Below, piece by piece: positions 1 to 6,182 of a DNA stretch of 15,631 nt (position 1 is the stretch's first letter; the number at the start of each line of letters is the position of its first letter). Source of the DNA: SZUA-430 sp964561925 (GTDB lineage Bacteria > Pseudomonadota > Alphaproteobacteria > Micropepsales > Micropepsaceae); assembly GCA_964561925.1 (NCBI GenBank), contig CAZLRW010000091.1, positions 1 to 15,631 of the forward strand. The letters are read 5' to 3'. A program made the translations under genes and the position numbers. Below the pieces are notes generated by a model that worked only from the letters and a program-made list of their open reading frames with translations, was not told the DNA's origin and made no database searches.

Positions 1-407
1 TCGTACTTCACCACGCTCTCCTGTTCCGCCGGGTCGTTGCGTGCGACGATGGCGAGGGCGGTGTCGGTCGTGCTCAGGTTCACGGGTTGATGCGGAAGTC
101 CGGGCGGGATGAAGACGAAGTCGCCCTCTTCGTTGACGACCGAGCGTTTCAGCCCTGCGCCGTAGCGCGTCTCGACGCGCCCTTTGAGAATGTAGATCGC
201 CGTCTCATAGCCGCGATGATAGTGCGGCTCGGCCGCCCCACCCGGCGGAATGACGACCATGTTCATCGAAATCGCCTGCGCCCCCGCGGTGGCCGCCGAC
301 ACGCCCACGAAGTAGGGCAACCGCTGCAGCGTCATCACGCTCTCGCGCGGGCGCACCGTCACGACCTCCTGATCGGGCCGCAACGTGTCTTGCGCGTCGC
401 CGCTCAC
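1..407 (-). CDS. Cupin-domain protein (C-terminus beyond window)
   Basis: Small single-domain beta-barrel protein of the cupin superfamily; substrate unknown. At least 135 residues are visible and the frame is open to the left edge. Both cupin motifs are complete: motif 1 is G56-x5-H62-x-H64-x3-E68-x7-G76 and motif 2 is G95-x5-P101-x-G103-x2-H106-x3-N110. The expected metal ligands H62, H64, E68 and H106 are therefore all present, so a metal-binding sensor or enzyme is plausible. The start is GTG at 407, overlapping the TGA of the upstream Crp-type gene as GTGA, which implies translational coupling. No signal peptide is seen, so it should be cytoplasmic. The cupin call is secure; the role (small-molecule binding, dioxygenase or isomerase) cannot be read from the sequence. 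Confidence 0.85.
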   Translation of the reverse strand, partial: MSGDAQDTLRPDQEVVTVRPRESVMTLQRLPYFVGVSAATAGAQAISMNMVVIPPGGAAEPHYHRGYETAIYILKGRVETRYGAGLKRSVVNEEGDFVFIPPGLPHQPVNLSTTDTALAIVARNDPAEQESVVKY

Positions 408-1126
408 TGTTCCGGCTTCACCGGTCCCGGCGCCTTGTCGCAAAGCTGGCGCAGCCGGTCGATCTGGCGCACGTAGAGCGTCTTCGACTTGCGCTCGGCG
501 ACGCCGTCGCCGGACAGATGCGAGAGCACGCGCGCGACCGTTTCGCGCGTCGTCGACGCCTGTGCCGCGATCTGCGCCTGAGTCGGCAAAGGATAAATGA
601 GCCAGGAGCCCTGCCGCACCGGATCGGGCTTCACGAGCTTCAAGAGCTCGGAGTAAACGCGCTGATAGGCCGACAGCGTCGCCAAATCCATGATCCGGTC
701 GTCGCTCGTCCGCACGATCCGCACGAGTTTTTCCATGATCACGAACGCGACCTTCGGATGCTGCTCGATGATCTCGCGAAACGTGTGCGGCGTGATCGCG
801 CCGAGCACGCAGTCTTCGAGCGCGACCACGGTCGCCGACCGCGGCAGCCCGTCGATCGCCGCCATCTCGCCGAAGAACTCGCCGGGGCCCGCGACCGCAT
901 AGGCGACCTCGCGCCCCGAGGGCGAGAAGTTCACGATCCGGCAGCGTCCCTTCACGACGAAGAACACGTCGCGCGAGTCGGAGTCGCGGTTCACGATCGG
1001 CTCGTTCGTGTGCGCGACCTTCCAGCTGCATGCCGCTTCGATGCGCGCGATCGCCGCGCGCTCCAGCGGCGCGAGCATCTTGTTGCCCGCAAGCGTGAAG
1101 TCCGCCCGCTGTGCTTCGGCGGTCAT
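404..1126 (-). CDS. Crp/Fnr-family transcriptional regulator, likely cAMP-responsive
   Basis: Cytoplasmic DNA-binding regulator of 240 residues from ATG at 1126, close to the family's usual length. An N-terminal cyclic-nucleotide-binding barrel spans about 40-135 and a winged helix-turn-helix about 155-225. The phosphate-binding cassette FGEMAAIDGLPRSATV (85-100) supplies E87, R96 and S97. T140 and S141 sit where CRP has Thr127 and Ser128, so the cAMP pocket looks intact. The recognition helix TTRETVARV holds R194, E195 and R199, matching CRP's DNA-contacting residues. There is no N-terminal cysteine cluster, which argues against an Fe-S FNR. An in-frame ATG at 1183 would add 19 residues, but the chosen start has GAGG about 7 bases upstream and fits the family better. 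The gene overlaps the cupin gene by 4 bases and follows the SDR gene by 89 bases, suggesting an SDR-crp-cupin transcript. Targets are unknown. Confidence 0.9.
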   Translation of the reverse strand: MTAEAQRADFTLAGNKMLAPLERAAIARIEAACSWKVAHTNEPIVNRDSDSRDVFFVVKGRCRIVNFSPSGREVAYAVAGPGEFFGEMAAIDGLPRSATVVALEDCVLGAITPHTFREIIEQHPKVAFVIMEKLVRIVRTSDDRIMDLATLSAYQRVYSELLKLVKPDPVRQGSWLIYPLPTQAQIAAQASTTRETVARVLSHLSGDGVAERKSKTLYVRQIDRLRQLCDKAPGPVKPEQ

Positions 1127-1215
1127 GCCCACCCTCTTCGACCCGTCATGGCCATCGGGCGCATGTTTCGATGAATGTTGCATGAATGAAAAGCCTTAAT
1201 TTCGGGGCCGCCTTG

Positions 1216-1989
1216 TCAGCCGGCGGTGACGCCGCCGTCGATCACCATCGTCTGCCCCGTCATGAAGGCGGCAGCCTTCGACGCGAGGAACACCGCCGCG
1301 CCTGCGATCTCGTCGGCTTCGCCGATCCGCTTCAGCGGCGCGGTCGACGTCGAGCGCTCCAGGATCGCCGGGTTGTCCCAAAGTGCCTTCGCGAAATCGG
1401 TCTTGATGAGCCCCGGCGCGATGCAGTTCGCGCGAACGTTATGCACGCCATATTCGACGGCGATATTGCGGGCAAGCTGAAAATCCGCCGCCTTCGAGAT
1501 GCAGTACGCGCCGAGCACCGGCGAGCCGCGCAAGCCCCCGATGGACGAGACGATGATGATCGATCCATCCTTGCGCTCAACCATCTCGGGCAGGACGAGT
1601 GTGCACAACTGATGATTGGCCCGCACGTTCGCCCCCATGATCTTGTCGAAGGCCTCGTCCGTGATCTGCGACATCGAACCGAACACGGGGTTGATCGCCG
1701 CATTGCAGACCAGCACGTCGATGCGGCCCCACTTCGCGCGCGTCTTGGCGACGAGCTGCTCCAGCTGTTCGCGGTGATTGATGTTGCAAGGCACCGCATA
1801 GGCGACTTCTTTGCCTTTGCCCCACTTCTGGTTGATGTCCGCGGTGACTTTGTCGCAGGCGTCCTGTTTGCGGCTCGACACGACGACCTTCGCGCCGTGC
1901 TCGGCCATGCGGTGGGCGATCGCCTCGCCGATTCCTTTCGTGGACCCTGTGATGACGGCAATTTTCCCGCTGAGATCGAACAGTTGCAT
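1216..1989 (-). CDS. SDR-family NAD(P)-dependent oxidoreductase
   Basis: Classical short-chain dehydrogenase/reductase of 257 residues, the usual length, with a complete Rossmann fold. The cofactor motif TGSTKGIG is at 14-21, the NAAI motif at 96-99, and the catalytic set is N121, S149, Y162 and K166 (YCISK). The C-terminal GQTMVIDGG at 245-253 is typical of the family. S40-R41 after beta-2 (VVVSSR) could favour NADPH, but that is an inference. The substrate cannot be read; the fold is compatible with 3-oxoacyl, alcohol or sugar-type reduction. The start at 1989 is the Met directly before the fold (MQLFDLSGK), with GGAG 11 bases upstream. It is the first gene of the leftward SDR-Crp-cupin group and is divergent from the OmpA-family lipoprotein gene across 196 bases. 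Confidence 0.92.
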   Translation of the reverse strand: MQLFDLSGKIAVITGSTKGIGEAIAHRMAEHGAKVVVSSRKQDACDKVTADINQKWGKGKEVAYAVPCNINHREQLEQLVAKTRAKWGRIDVLVCNAAINPVFGSMSQITDEAFDKIMGANVRANHQLCTLVLPEMVERKDGSIIIVSSIGGLRGSPVLGAYCISKAADFQLARNIAVEYGVHNVRANCIAPGLIKTDFAKALWDNPAILERSTSTAPLKRIGEADEIAGAAVFLASKAAAFMTGQTMVIDGGVTAG

Positions 1990-2030
1990 GACGTGAAATT
2001 CTCCGCGCCGCTGGCTGGTTGAACGAAAAT

Positions 2031-2042
2031 GGCGAATTCGCC
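2031..2042. promoter_or_regulatory. 12-base perfect palindrome in divergent spacer
   Basis: GGCGAATTCGCC is a perfect 12-base palindrome in the 196-base spacer between the SDR gene and the OmpA-family gene. It lies about 40 bases upstream of the SDR start, where a dimeric repressor could act. Its function is inferred from symmetry and position only. Confidence 0.3.
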
Positions 2043-2100
2043 GAAATGAGAACGCTCTGCGACGGCCGTCAAGCGAAATGCGGGAAAACGGCCGCGCGGC

Positions 2101-2130
2101 TTGCCTCCGGGCGGCGCTTCGGCTTATCAC
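2101..2130 (+). promoter_or_regulatory. Possible promoter of OmpA-family lipoprotein gene
   Basis: TTGCCT (2101-2106) and TATCAC (2125-2130) are separated by 18 bases and each match 4 of 6 positions of the housekeeping -35/-10 consensus. They lie about 55 bases upstream of the lipoprotein start. The match is weak and the call tentative. Confidence 0.25.
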
Positions 2131-2185
2131 GCCCCGACCCTTAAGCGATGCAATGTCACGTGGGGCCTTCAGAAAGGACATTTCC

Positions 2186-2851
2186 ATGCGTAAAGCCATA
2201 GCCGCCATTGCCTGCGCGGCGCTCTTGCTCGGCGCCTGCCAGACCCAAGACCCCTACACCGGCGAACAGAAGACGAGCCACGCGACCCGCGGCGCCATCT
2301 TCGGTGCGCTGGGCGGCGCCGCGATCGGCGCGCTCACGAACACCTCCAGCGGCAAGCAGGCCGCCCGCAATGCGCTCATCGGCGCGGGCATCGGCGCGCT
2401 CGCGGGCGGGGCCATCGGCGGCTACATGGACCAGCAGGAAGCCGAACTGCGTCAGCGTCTGCGCGCGGCCGGCGTGTCGGTCCGCCGCCAGGGCAACAAC
2501 ATCGTACTCGAAATGGCGAGCGACATCACGTTCCCGGTCGACGGCGATCAGGTGAACCCGCAATTCTACCAGACGCTGGCCGCGGTCGGCGAAGTCCTGG
2601 CCGAGTACAACAAGACGATGATCGAAGTGTCGGGTCACACGGACTCGACCGGCGCGGCCGACTACAACAACGACCTCTCGCAGCGCCGCGCGAACGCCGT
2701 CGCCTACATCCTCGCGCAGAACGGCGTGATCCCCGGCCGCATGTACGTGATGGGCTTGGGCGAAGCGCGTCCGATCGCCACGAACGCGACGCCCGCGGGA
2801 CGTGCCCGCAACCGCCGCGTCGAAATCCAGATCATTCCGTATACGTCGTAA
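2186..2851 (+). CDS. OmpA-family outer-membrane lipoprotein with glycine-zipper domain
   Basis: Predicted 221-residue lipoprotein linking the outer membrane to peptidoglycan. A short signal peptide ends in the lipobox LLGAC, so C18 would be lipidated and become residue 1 of the mature protein. Residues 36-80 form glycine-zipper helices (GAIFGALGGAAIGAL and LIGAGIGALAGGAIGGY). The C-terminal OmpA-like domain spans about 105-217. It contains the peptidoglycan-contacting HTD (151-153) and NDLSQRRA (162-169) motifs and ends with NRRVEI (209-214). The architecture is that of the YiaD/OmpA-like lipoproteins. The start at 2186 is chosen over an upstream in-frame ATG at 2078 because it has AAAGGA about 9 bases upstream and begins directly with the signal peptide. 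It is monocistronic, closed by a strong terminator, and divergent from the SDR gene. A constitutive envelope-stability role is likely. Confidence 0.92.
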   Translation: MRKAIAAIACAALLLGACQTQDPYTGEQKTSHATRGAIFGALGGAAIGALTNTSSGKQAARNALIGAGIGALAGGAIGGYMDQQEAELRQRLRAAGVSVRRQGNNIVLEMASDITFPVDGDQVNPQFYQTLAAVGEVLAEYNKTMIEVSGHTDSTGAADYNNDLSQRRANAVAYILAQNGVIPGRMYVMGLGEARPIATNATPAGRARNRRVEIQIIPYTS

Positions 2852-2874
2852 GCGGCGCACGGGACAGCGAAGCG

Positions 2875-2908
2875 AACGCCGCCGGTCGACCCGGCGGCGT
2901 TTTTTTTG
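2875..2908 (+). terminator. Rho-independent terminator of the OmpA-family gene
   Basis: An 11-bp stem (AACGCCGCCGG at 2875-2885 with its complement at 2891-2901) closes a 5-base loop and runs into eight T residues. It begins 24 bases after the stop codon. There is no T run on the other strand, so it should mainly stop rightward transcription. Confidence 0.92.
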
Positions 2909-2910
2909 TT

Positions 2911-3393
2911 TCAGGCCGCAAGCGCGGCTTCGATCGCCTGCTTCACTTCGGCGGCCTCAGGCGCCGTGCGTGAGCCGAAAACGGCCGCGACCCCGCCGTC
3001 CTTGCCGATCAGGTATTTGTGGAAGTTCCACTTCGGCACCGCGGCCTCGCCCAGGTCCTTCGCGATCCACTGATAGAGCGGATGGGCCGTCGCGCCGATC
3101 ACGTTCACTTTCGAGGTCATCGGAAAGTCGACGCCGTAATGCGTCTCGCAGAACGTCTTGATCTCGCCTTCGCTGCCCGGCTCCTGCGCGCCGAAATCGT
3201 TCGACGGCACGCCCAGCACGACGAGCCCCTTGGCCTTGTAGGTTTGCCAAAGCTCCTCGAGGCCCTTGTATTGCGGCGTGAGTCCGCACGCGCTCGCGGT
3301 GTTCACGACGAGCACGGCCTTGCCCTTGTAGCCGCTCATGGCGAGCGCCTTGCCGTCGATCGACGTGAAAGAGAACGAGTGTGCGTTGGTCAT
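2911..3393 (-). CDS. Glutathione peroxidase family, cysteine (thioredoxin-dependent) type
   Basis: Cytoplasmic peroxidase of 160 residues that reduces hydrogen peroxide and organic or lipid hydroperoxides. The peroxidatic site is NTASACGLTPQY with Cys36, so this is not a selenoprotein (no in-frame TGA). The rest of the tetrad is present as Q70 (NDFGAQEPG), W122 and N123 (WNFHKYL). C82 in FCETHYGVDFPM occupies the resolving-cysteine position of plant and bacterial thioredoxin-dependent homologues, so thioredoxin rather than glutathione is the likelier reductant. The start at 3393 is followed immediately by the fold, and GGGAG lies about 10 bases upstream. The stop is 3 bases from the T run of the lipoprotein terminator. 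The gene is divergent from the EAL-domain gene across 113 bases. Confidence 0.93.
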   Translation of the reverse strand: MTNAHSFSFTSIDGKALAMSGYKGKAVLVVNTASACGLTPQYKGLEELWQTYKAKGLVVLGVPSNDFGAQEPGSEGEIKTFCETHYGVDFPMTSKVNVIGATAHPLYQWIAKDLGEAAVPKWNFHKYLIGKDGGVAAVFGSRTAPEAAEVKQAIEAALAA

Positions 3394-3434
3394 GCGAAGA
3401 TCTCCCGGTTTCAAGACGATGCGTCCGCCATTGG

Positions 3435-3449
3435 TTAAGGCGTTGTAAA
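3435..3449. promoter_or_regulatory. Possible CtrA-box-like element upstream of the EAL gene
   Basis: TTAA-N7-TAAA occurs 58 bases before the EAL gene start, one base off the alphaproteobacterial CtrA consensus TTAA-N7-TTAA. An overlapping AAACGTTT palindrome is at 3447-3454. A GAATC (GANTC, CcrM-type methylation site) is at 3482-3486. The site stands out in very GC-rich DNA, but binding is an inference. Confidence 0.35.
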
Positions 3450-3506
3450 CGTTTCCGGCCCGACAGTGGAAGACGTTGCGCGAATCAGAGGGGAAGCGGA
3501 GCGGCC

Positions 3507-4775
3507 ATGCCGCGTTTGGGTCAAATCTTGGTGCCGGTCGTCGCGCTCCTGGCGGGCGTGGTGATTGCGGGCGTGCTTTACCGCACCGGCGCGACAAACA
3601 TCGTCGGGGCGGCCCTCGTCGTCGGCCTGGTCACGATCGCCGCCTCCTATTGCGACCTGCTGCTCGAGCGCCTGGCCGAGCGCCGCCAACTCGACGCGGC
3701 GCTGACCCAGGTCGGCGGCGCCCAGGAACGCCTGCGCGCCGAAGCGGAACTCACCCGCCGCGCGCTCGTCGAACTGAAGCTCCACGTCGACGACCGTATC
3801 GCCACCCGCAACGACCGCGTCGTCACCGAAGTGAAGGTCTTGGAATCCCTCGTCCGCAATTTGGCCGACGGCATCGCGACGAAGGCCCGCGACGTCGAAC
3901 CGGCCGCCGACGAGATCCGCCTGCGCCCCGCGCGCAAGGAGCCCGCCCGCATCGCCGACGACCGCCCCGACGACGCGATGCTCGAGATCATCCGCCGCTC
4001 GCTCGAGGAAAACCGCGTCGACGTCTACATGCAGCCCGTCGTCAGCCTGCCGCAGCGCCGCGTCCGCTTCTACGAAGCGCTCTCGCGCCTGCGCACCGAA
4101 GACGGCACGCTGATCATGCCCTCGCAATACATCCGCATCGCCGAACCCGCGGGCCTGATGTCGGTCGTCGATAACGTGCTCCTGTTCCGCTGCGTTCAGG
4201 TGCTGCGCTCCTGGAGCCAGCGCAACAAGGACATCGCCGTCTTCTGCAATCTCTCGCGTGACACGCTGCAGGACGCGGGCTTCTTCGCCCAGTTCGTGGA
4301 GTTCATGCAGCAGAACCGCGAACTCTCGAACATGCTGATCTTCGAGATCGCCCAATCGACGTTCGCGAACGCCGGCGCCGCCGAAGATGAAGCACTCTCG
4401 CGCCTTGCCGATTTGGGTTTCGTTTTTTCGATGGACAAGGTCACGACGCTCGACATCGACTTCGCCGTCGCCCGCTCGCGCCAGGTGCGCTACTTCAAGG
4501 TGCCGGCGAAGCTTCTGCTCGGCGACCCGGCCAAGGCCGGCGCCCGCGTCCATCCCGCCGACCTCAAGGAACTGCTCGCCCGCTTCGGTTTGAACCTGAT
4601 CGCCGAGCGCGTAGAGCACGAAAAGGACGTCGTCGATCTTCTCGACTACAACGTCGACTACGGCCAAGGCTTCCTGTTCGGTGAACCGAAGCCGATCCGC
4701 GAAGCGATCGGCGAGCAATCGCTCCCGCGCGGCGCCGCCCCGGTCACGCCGATGCGCCCGCGCGCGATCGCCTGA
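3507..4775 (+). CDS. TipF-like membrane-anchored EAL-domain protein, probable c-di-GMP effector
   Basis: Protein of 422 residues. Two N-terminal membrane helices lie at about 7-25 and 31-48, then a charged coiled-coil-like region at 50-130, a linker, and an EAL domain at about 155-400. This order matches Caulobacter TipF, which binds c-di-GMP and guides flagellum assembly at the pole. EAL-domain metal and ligand positions are largely kept: E190 (EAL 190-192), N248, E280, D310, K331, E367 and Q387 (QGFLF). The second Asp of the usual DDFGTG loop is K311 (SMDKVTTLD) and EGVE has become ERVE. Catalysis is therefore probably lost while nucleotide binding may remain. GGAG lies just upstream of the ATG at 3507. 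The gene ends tail-to-tail against the next gene with no spacing. TipF orthology is inferred from architecture; a weak phosphodiesterase is the alternative. Confidence 0.85.
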   Translation: MPRLGQILVPVVALLAGVVIAGVLYRTGATNIVGAALVVGLVTIAASYCDLLLERLAERRQLDAALTQVGGAQERLRAEAELTRRALVELKLHVDDRIATRNDRVVTEVKVLESLVRNLADGIATKARDVEPAADEIRLRPARKEPARIADDRPDDAMLEIIRRSLEENRVDVYMQPVVSLPQRRVRFYEALSRLRTEDGTLIMPSQYIRIAEPAGLMSVVDNVLLFRCVQVLRSWSQRNKDIAVFCNLSRDTLQDAGFFAQFVEFMQQNRELSNMLIFEIAQSTFANAGAAEDEALSRLADLGFVFSMDKVTTLDIDFAVARSRQVRYFKVPAKLLLGDPAKAGARVHPADLKELLARFGLNLIAERVEHEKDVVDLLDYNVDYGQGFLFGEPKPIREAIGEQSLPRGAAPVTPMRPRAIA

Positions 4776-5219
4776 TCAAAGGAAGAGCAGCGCCGACAGC
4801 GCCCCGACCCCGGCGAGCGTCACGCCCGCCGATGCCGCGACCGCCATCATCGGAAACGGTGCGGAAGCGGGCGTCGCTATTCGCAGAGGCGGCGCCGGCG
4901 GCTCCGCCGCGACCGGTGAACAAGGCGCGATCAGCCGATAGCCGCGCTTCGTGATCGTCTCGATGTATTGCGGCGCGCGCGCGTCGTCGCGGAACGCACG
5001 TCTGAGTTGGCTGATCACCATCGCGACCGAATGATCGCTGACCGCCAAGCGGCCCCACACGTTTTCGATCAGGTCTTCCTTCTTCACGACCTCGCCCGCG
5101 CGCGAACACAAAAGCACGAGCGCCTCCATCGCGCGCCGTTCGAGTTTGTGCTGCACGCCGTCCATGCGGATCGTGTCGCTGTCGCTGCACGCGACCCAAG
5201 TGCCGATTTGGTATTTCAT
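4776..5219 (-). CDS. Short winged-helix (OmpR/CadC-type) regulator with C-terminal membrane anchor
   Basis: Protein of 147 residues. Residues about 5-98 form an OmpR/PhoB-type winged helix: a helix ERRAMEALVLLCSRAGEVV, then the recognition region SDHSVAMVISQLRRAF and the wing YIETITKRGYRLI. A proline- and alanine-rich linker follows (101-121), and a hydrophobic segment (about 122-147) runs to the last residue. CadC/ToxR regulators also have a cytoplasmic winged helix and one membrane helix, but they continue into a periplasmic sensor that is absent here. The protein would therefore be a tail-anchored DNA-binding protein. There is no receiver domain. The start at 5219 has GGGAGA upstream and is followed directly by the domain; upstream in-frame starts lack domain content. 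It is convergent with the EAL gene and divergent from the LuxR-type gene. Confidence 0.85.
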   Translation of the reverse strand: MKYQIGTWVACSDSDTIRMDGVQHKLERRAMEALVLLCSRAGEVVKKEDLIENVWGRLAVSDHSVAMVISQLRRAFRDDARAPQYIETITKRGYRLIAPCSPVAAEPPAPPLRIATPASAPFPMMAVAASAGVTLAGVGALSALLFL

Positions 5220-5541
5220 CGCATCGCTCTCCCCAGGCCAAGCGCGCTTCCCGCCGTCAATAAGATGTAAAGTCGGCCTCAAGCGCAACGATCTCACGCA
5301 AACATCACGCCGTTGTGTGAGCCGTGCATCGCAAATGGCGATCTGCCAGCGCGAACTGGATTGGCTGCGCAAGGCGAACTGGACGGATGCTGGATCGCTC
5401 GCTCGCGCCGCAACTGGATCGCTTCGCAAATTGAAGAAATCTTGAGCGCCAATTGACGACATCCGGACGACTCTCAAGCGTGCATGAGCGCACGCTCGGC
5501 TCCTCGCGTCGGGGGACAAGAGGCAAGAGGGGATATCGTCA
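5220..5541. other. Divergent intergenic region with repeated CGAACTGGA-like words
   Basis: This 322-base spacer must hold promoters for both the winged-helix gene (leftward) and the LuxR-type gene (rightward). Related words occur at 5351-5360 (GCGAACTGGA), 5374-5383 (GCGAACTGGA) and 5409-5418 (CGCAACTGGA), with a partial copy TGCTGGATCGCT at 5388-5399. They could be operator sites. A TTGACG at 5453-5458 could be a -35 element, but no good -10 follows at the right distance. The short reading frames inside look non-coding. Confidence 0.45.
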
Positions 5542-6168
5542 ATGAGCGAAGCGCTACACGCATTCGTCGCGTCGCGGGACGCAGCCGCACCGGTCGCGGC
5601 GTTGGTCGGCCTGCAGATGTTCGAGAACAATCCGATCGCGCTGTTAATCACGCGCAACCGCGCCATCGAACGGTCGAACGCCGCCGCGGCGGCCCTTCTG
5701 GATCAGCGCCGTCCGGTTGCCGCGGCGGCAGGACGCCTGCGTTTCGAGGACAATCGCGCGCAAGGCGCGTTCGAGCTGTTGTCGCGTGCGGCGCCCGCCG
5801 ACGCCCGCCGCACGTTCGCCTTCGTGGTGGAGGGTATGGAAGGCCGCACGTTCATCGCCCAGCTGTCGCTGGCCCGCATGCCGCTCGACTTCGGCGAACC
5901 CGTGCCTTCCGTCGTCGTCGCGCTGACGCCGTTTTCCGGCGCTTCACAGACGCGTGAAGCGATGCTCTCGGGCTTTCCCGATCTGACGCCCACCGAGCGT
6001 CAGATCTTCGCCGCCGTCGTCGACGGCGAGGACATCGCCTCCATTGCGCGCAAGATGGAACGCAGCGTCGAGACCGTGCGCTGGCATGTCCGCAACCTCT
6101 TCACCAAACTGGGCGTCAATTCGCAGGCCGATCTGGCCCGGTTGGGCGCCCTTCTGATGCCGCTCTGA
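5542..6168 (+). CDS. LuxR-type transcriptional regulator with PAS-like sensor domain
   Basis: DNA-binding regulator of 208 residues. The C-terminal LuxR-type helix-turn-helix spans about 148-200 (LTPTERQIFAAVVDG, then SVETVRWHVRNLFTKLGV and QADLARL), with the usual conserved E152, V177, R180, H182 and K189 positions. Residues about 20-130 read as a PAS-like fold: FENNPIALLITRNRAIERSNAAAAALL followed by a GRLRFED element and strands near 92-130. This pairing is common in alphaproteobacterial HTH regulators that lack a receiver domain, so the signal is probably a small ligand rather than phosphorylation. GAGGGG lies about 9 bases before the ATG. The gene is 14 bases upstream of the transposase-like gene, which points to one transcript. 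Ligand and targets are unknown. Confidence 0.88.
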   Translation: MSEALHAFVASRDAAAPVAALVGLQMFENNPIALLITRNRAIERSNAAAAALLDQRRPVAAAAGRLRFEDNRAQGAFELLSRAAPADARRTFAFVVEGMEGRTFIAQLSLARMPLDFGEPVPSVVVALTPFSGASQTREAMLSGFPDLTPTERQIFAAVVDGEDIASIARKMERSVETVRWHVRNLFTKLGVNSQADLARLGALLMPL

Positions 6169-6182
6169 CCCCGAGGCTTAAG

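Noticed and set aside
1171..1188. ATGAATG repeated twice next to the Crp-type gene
   Set aside because: A 7-base word repeated once with no symmetry; insufficient to call an operator.
5305..5526. Short leftward frame of 73 codons in the divergent spacer
   Set aside because: No ribosome binding site, no recognisable domain, and it overlaps the probable control region.
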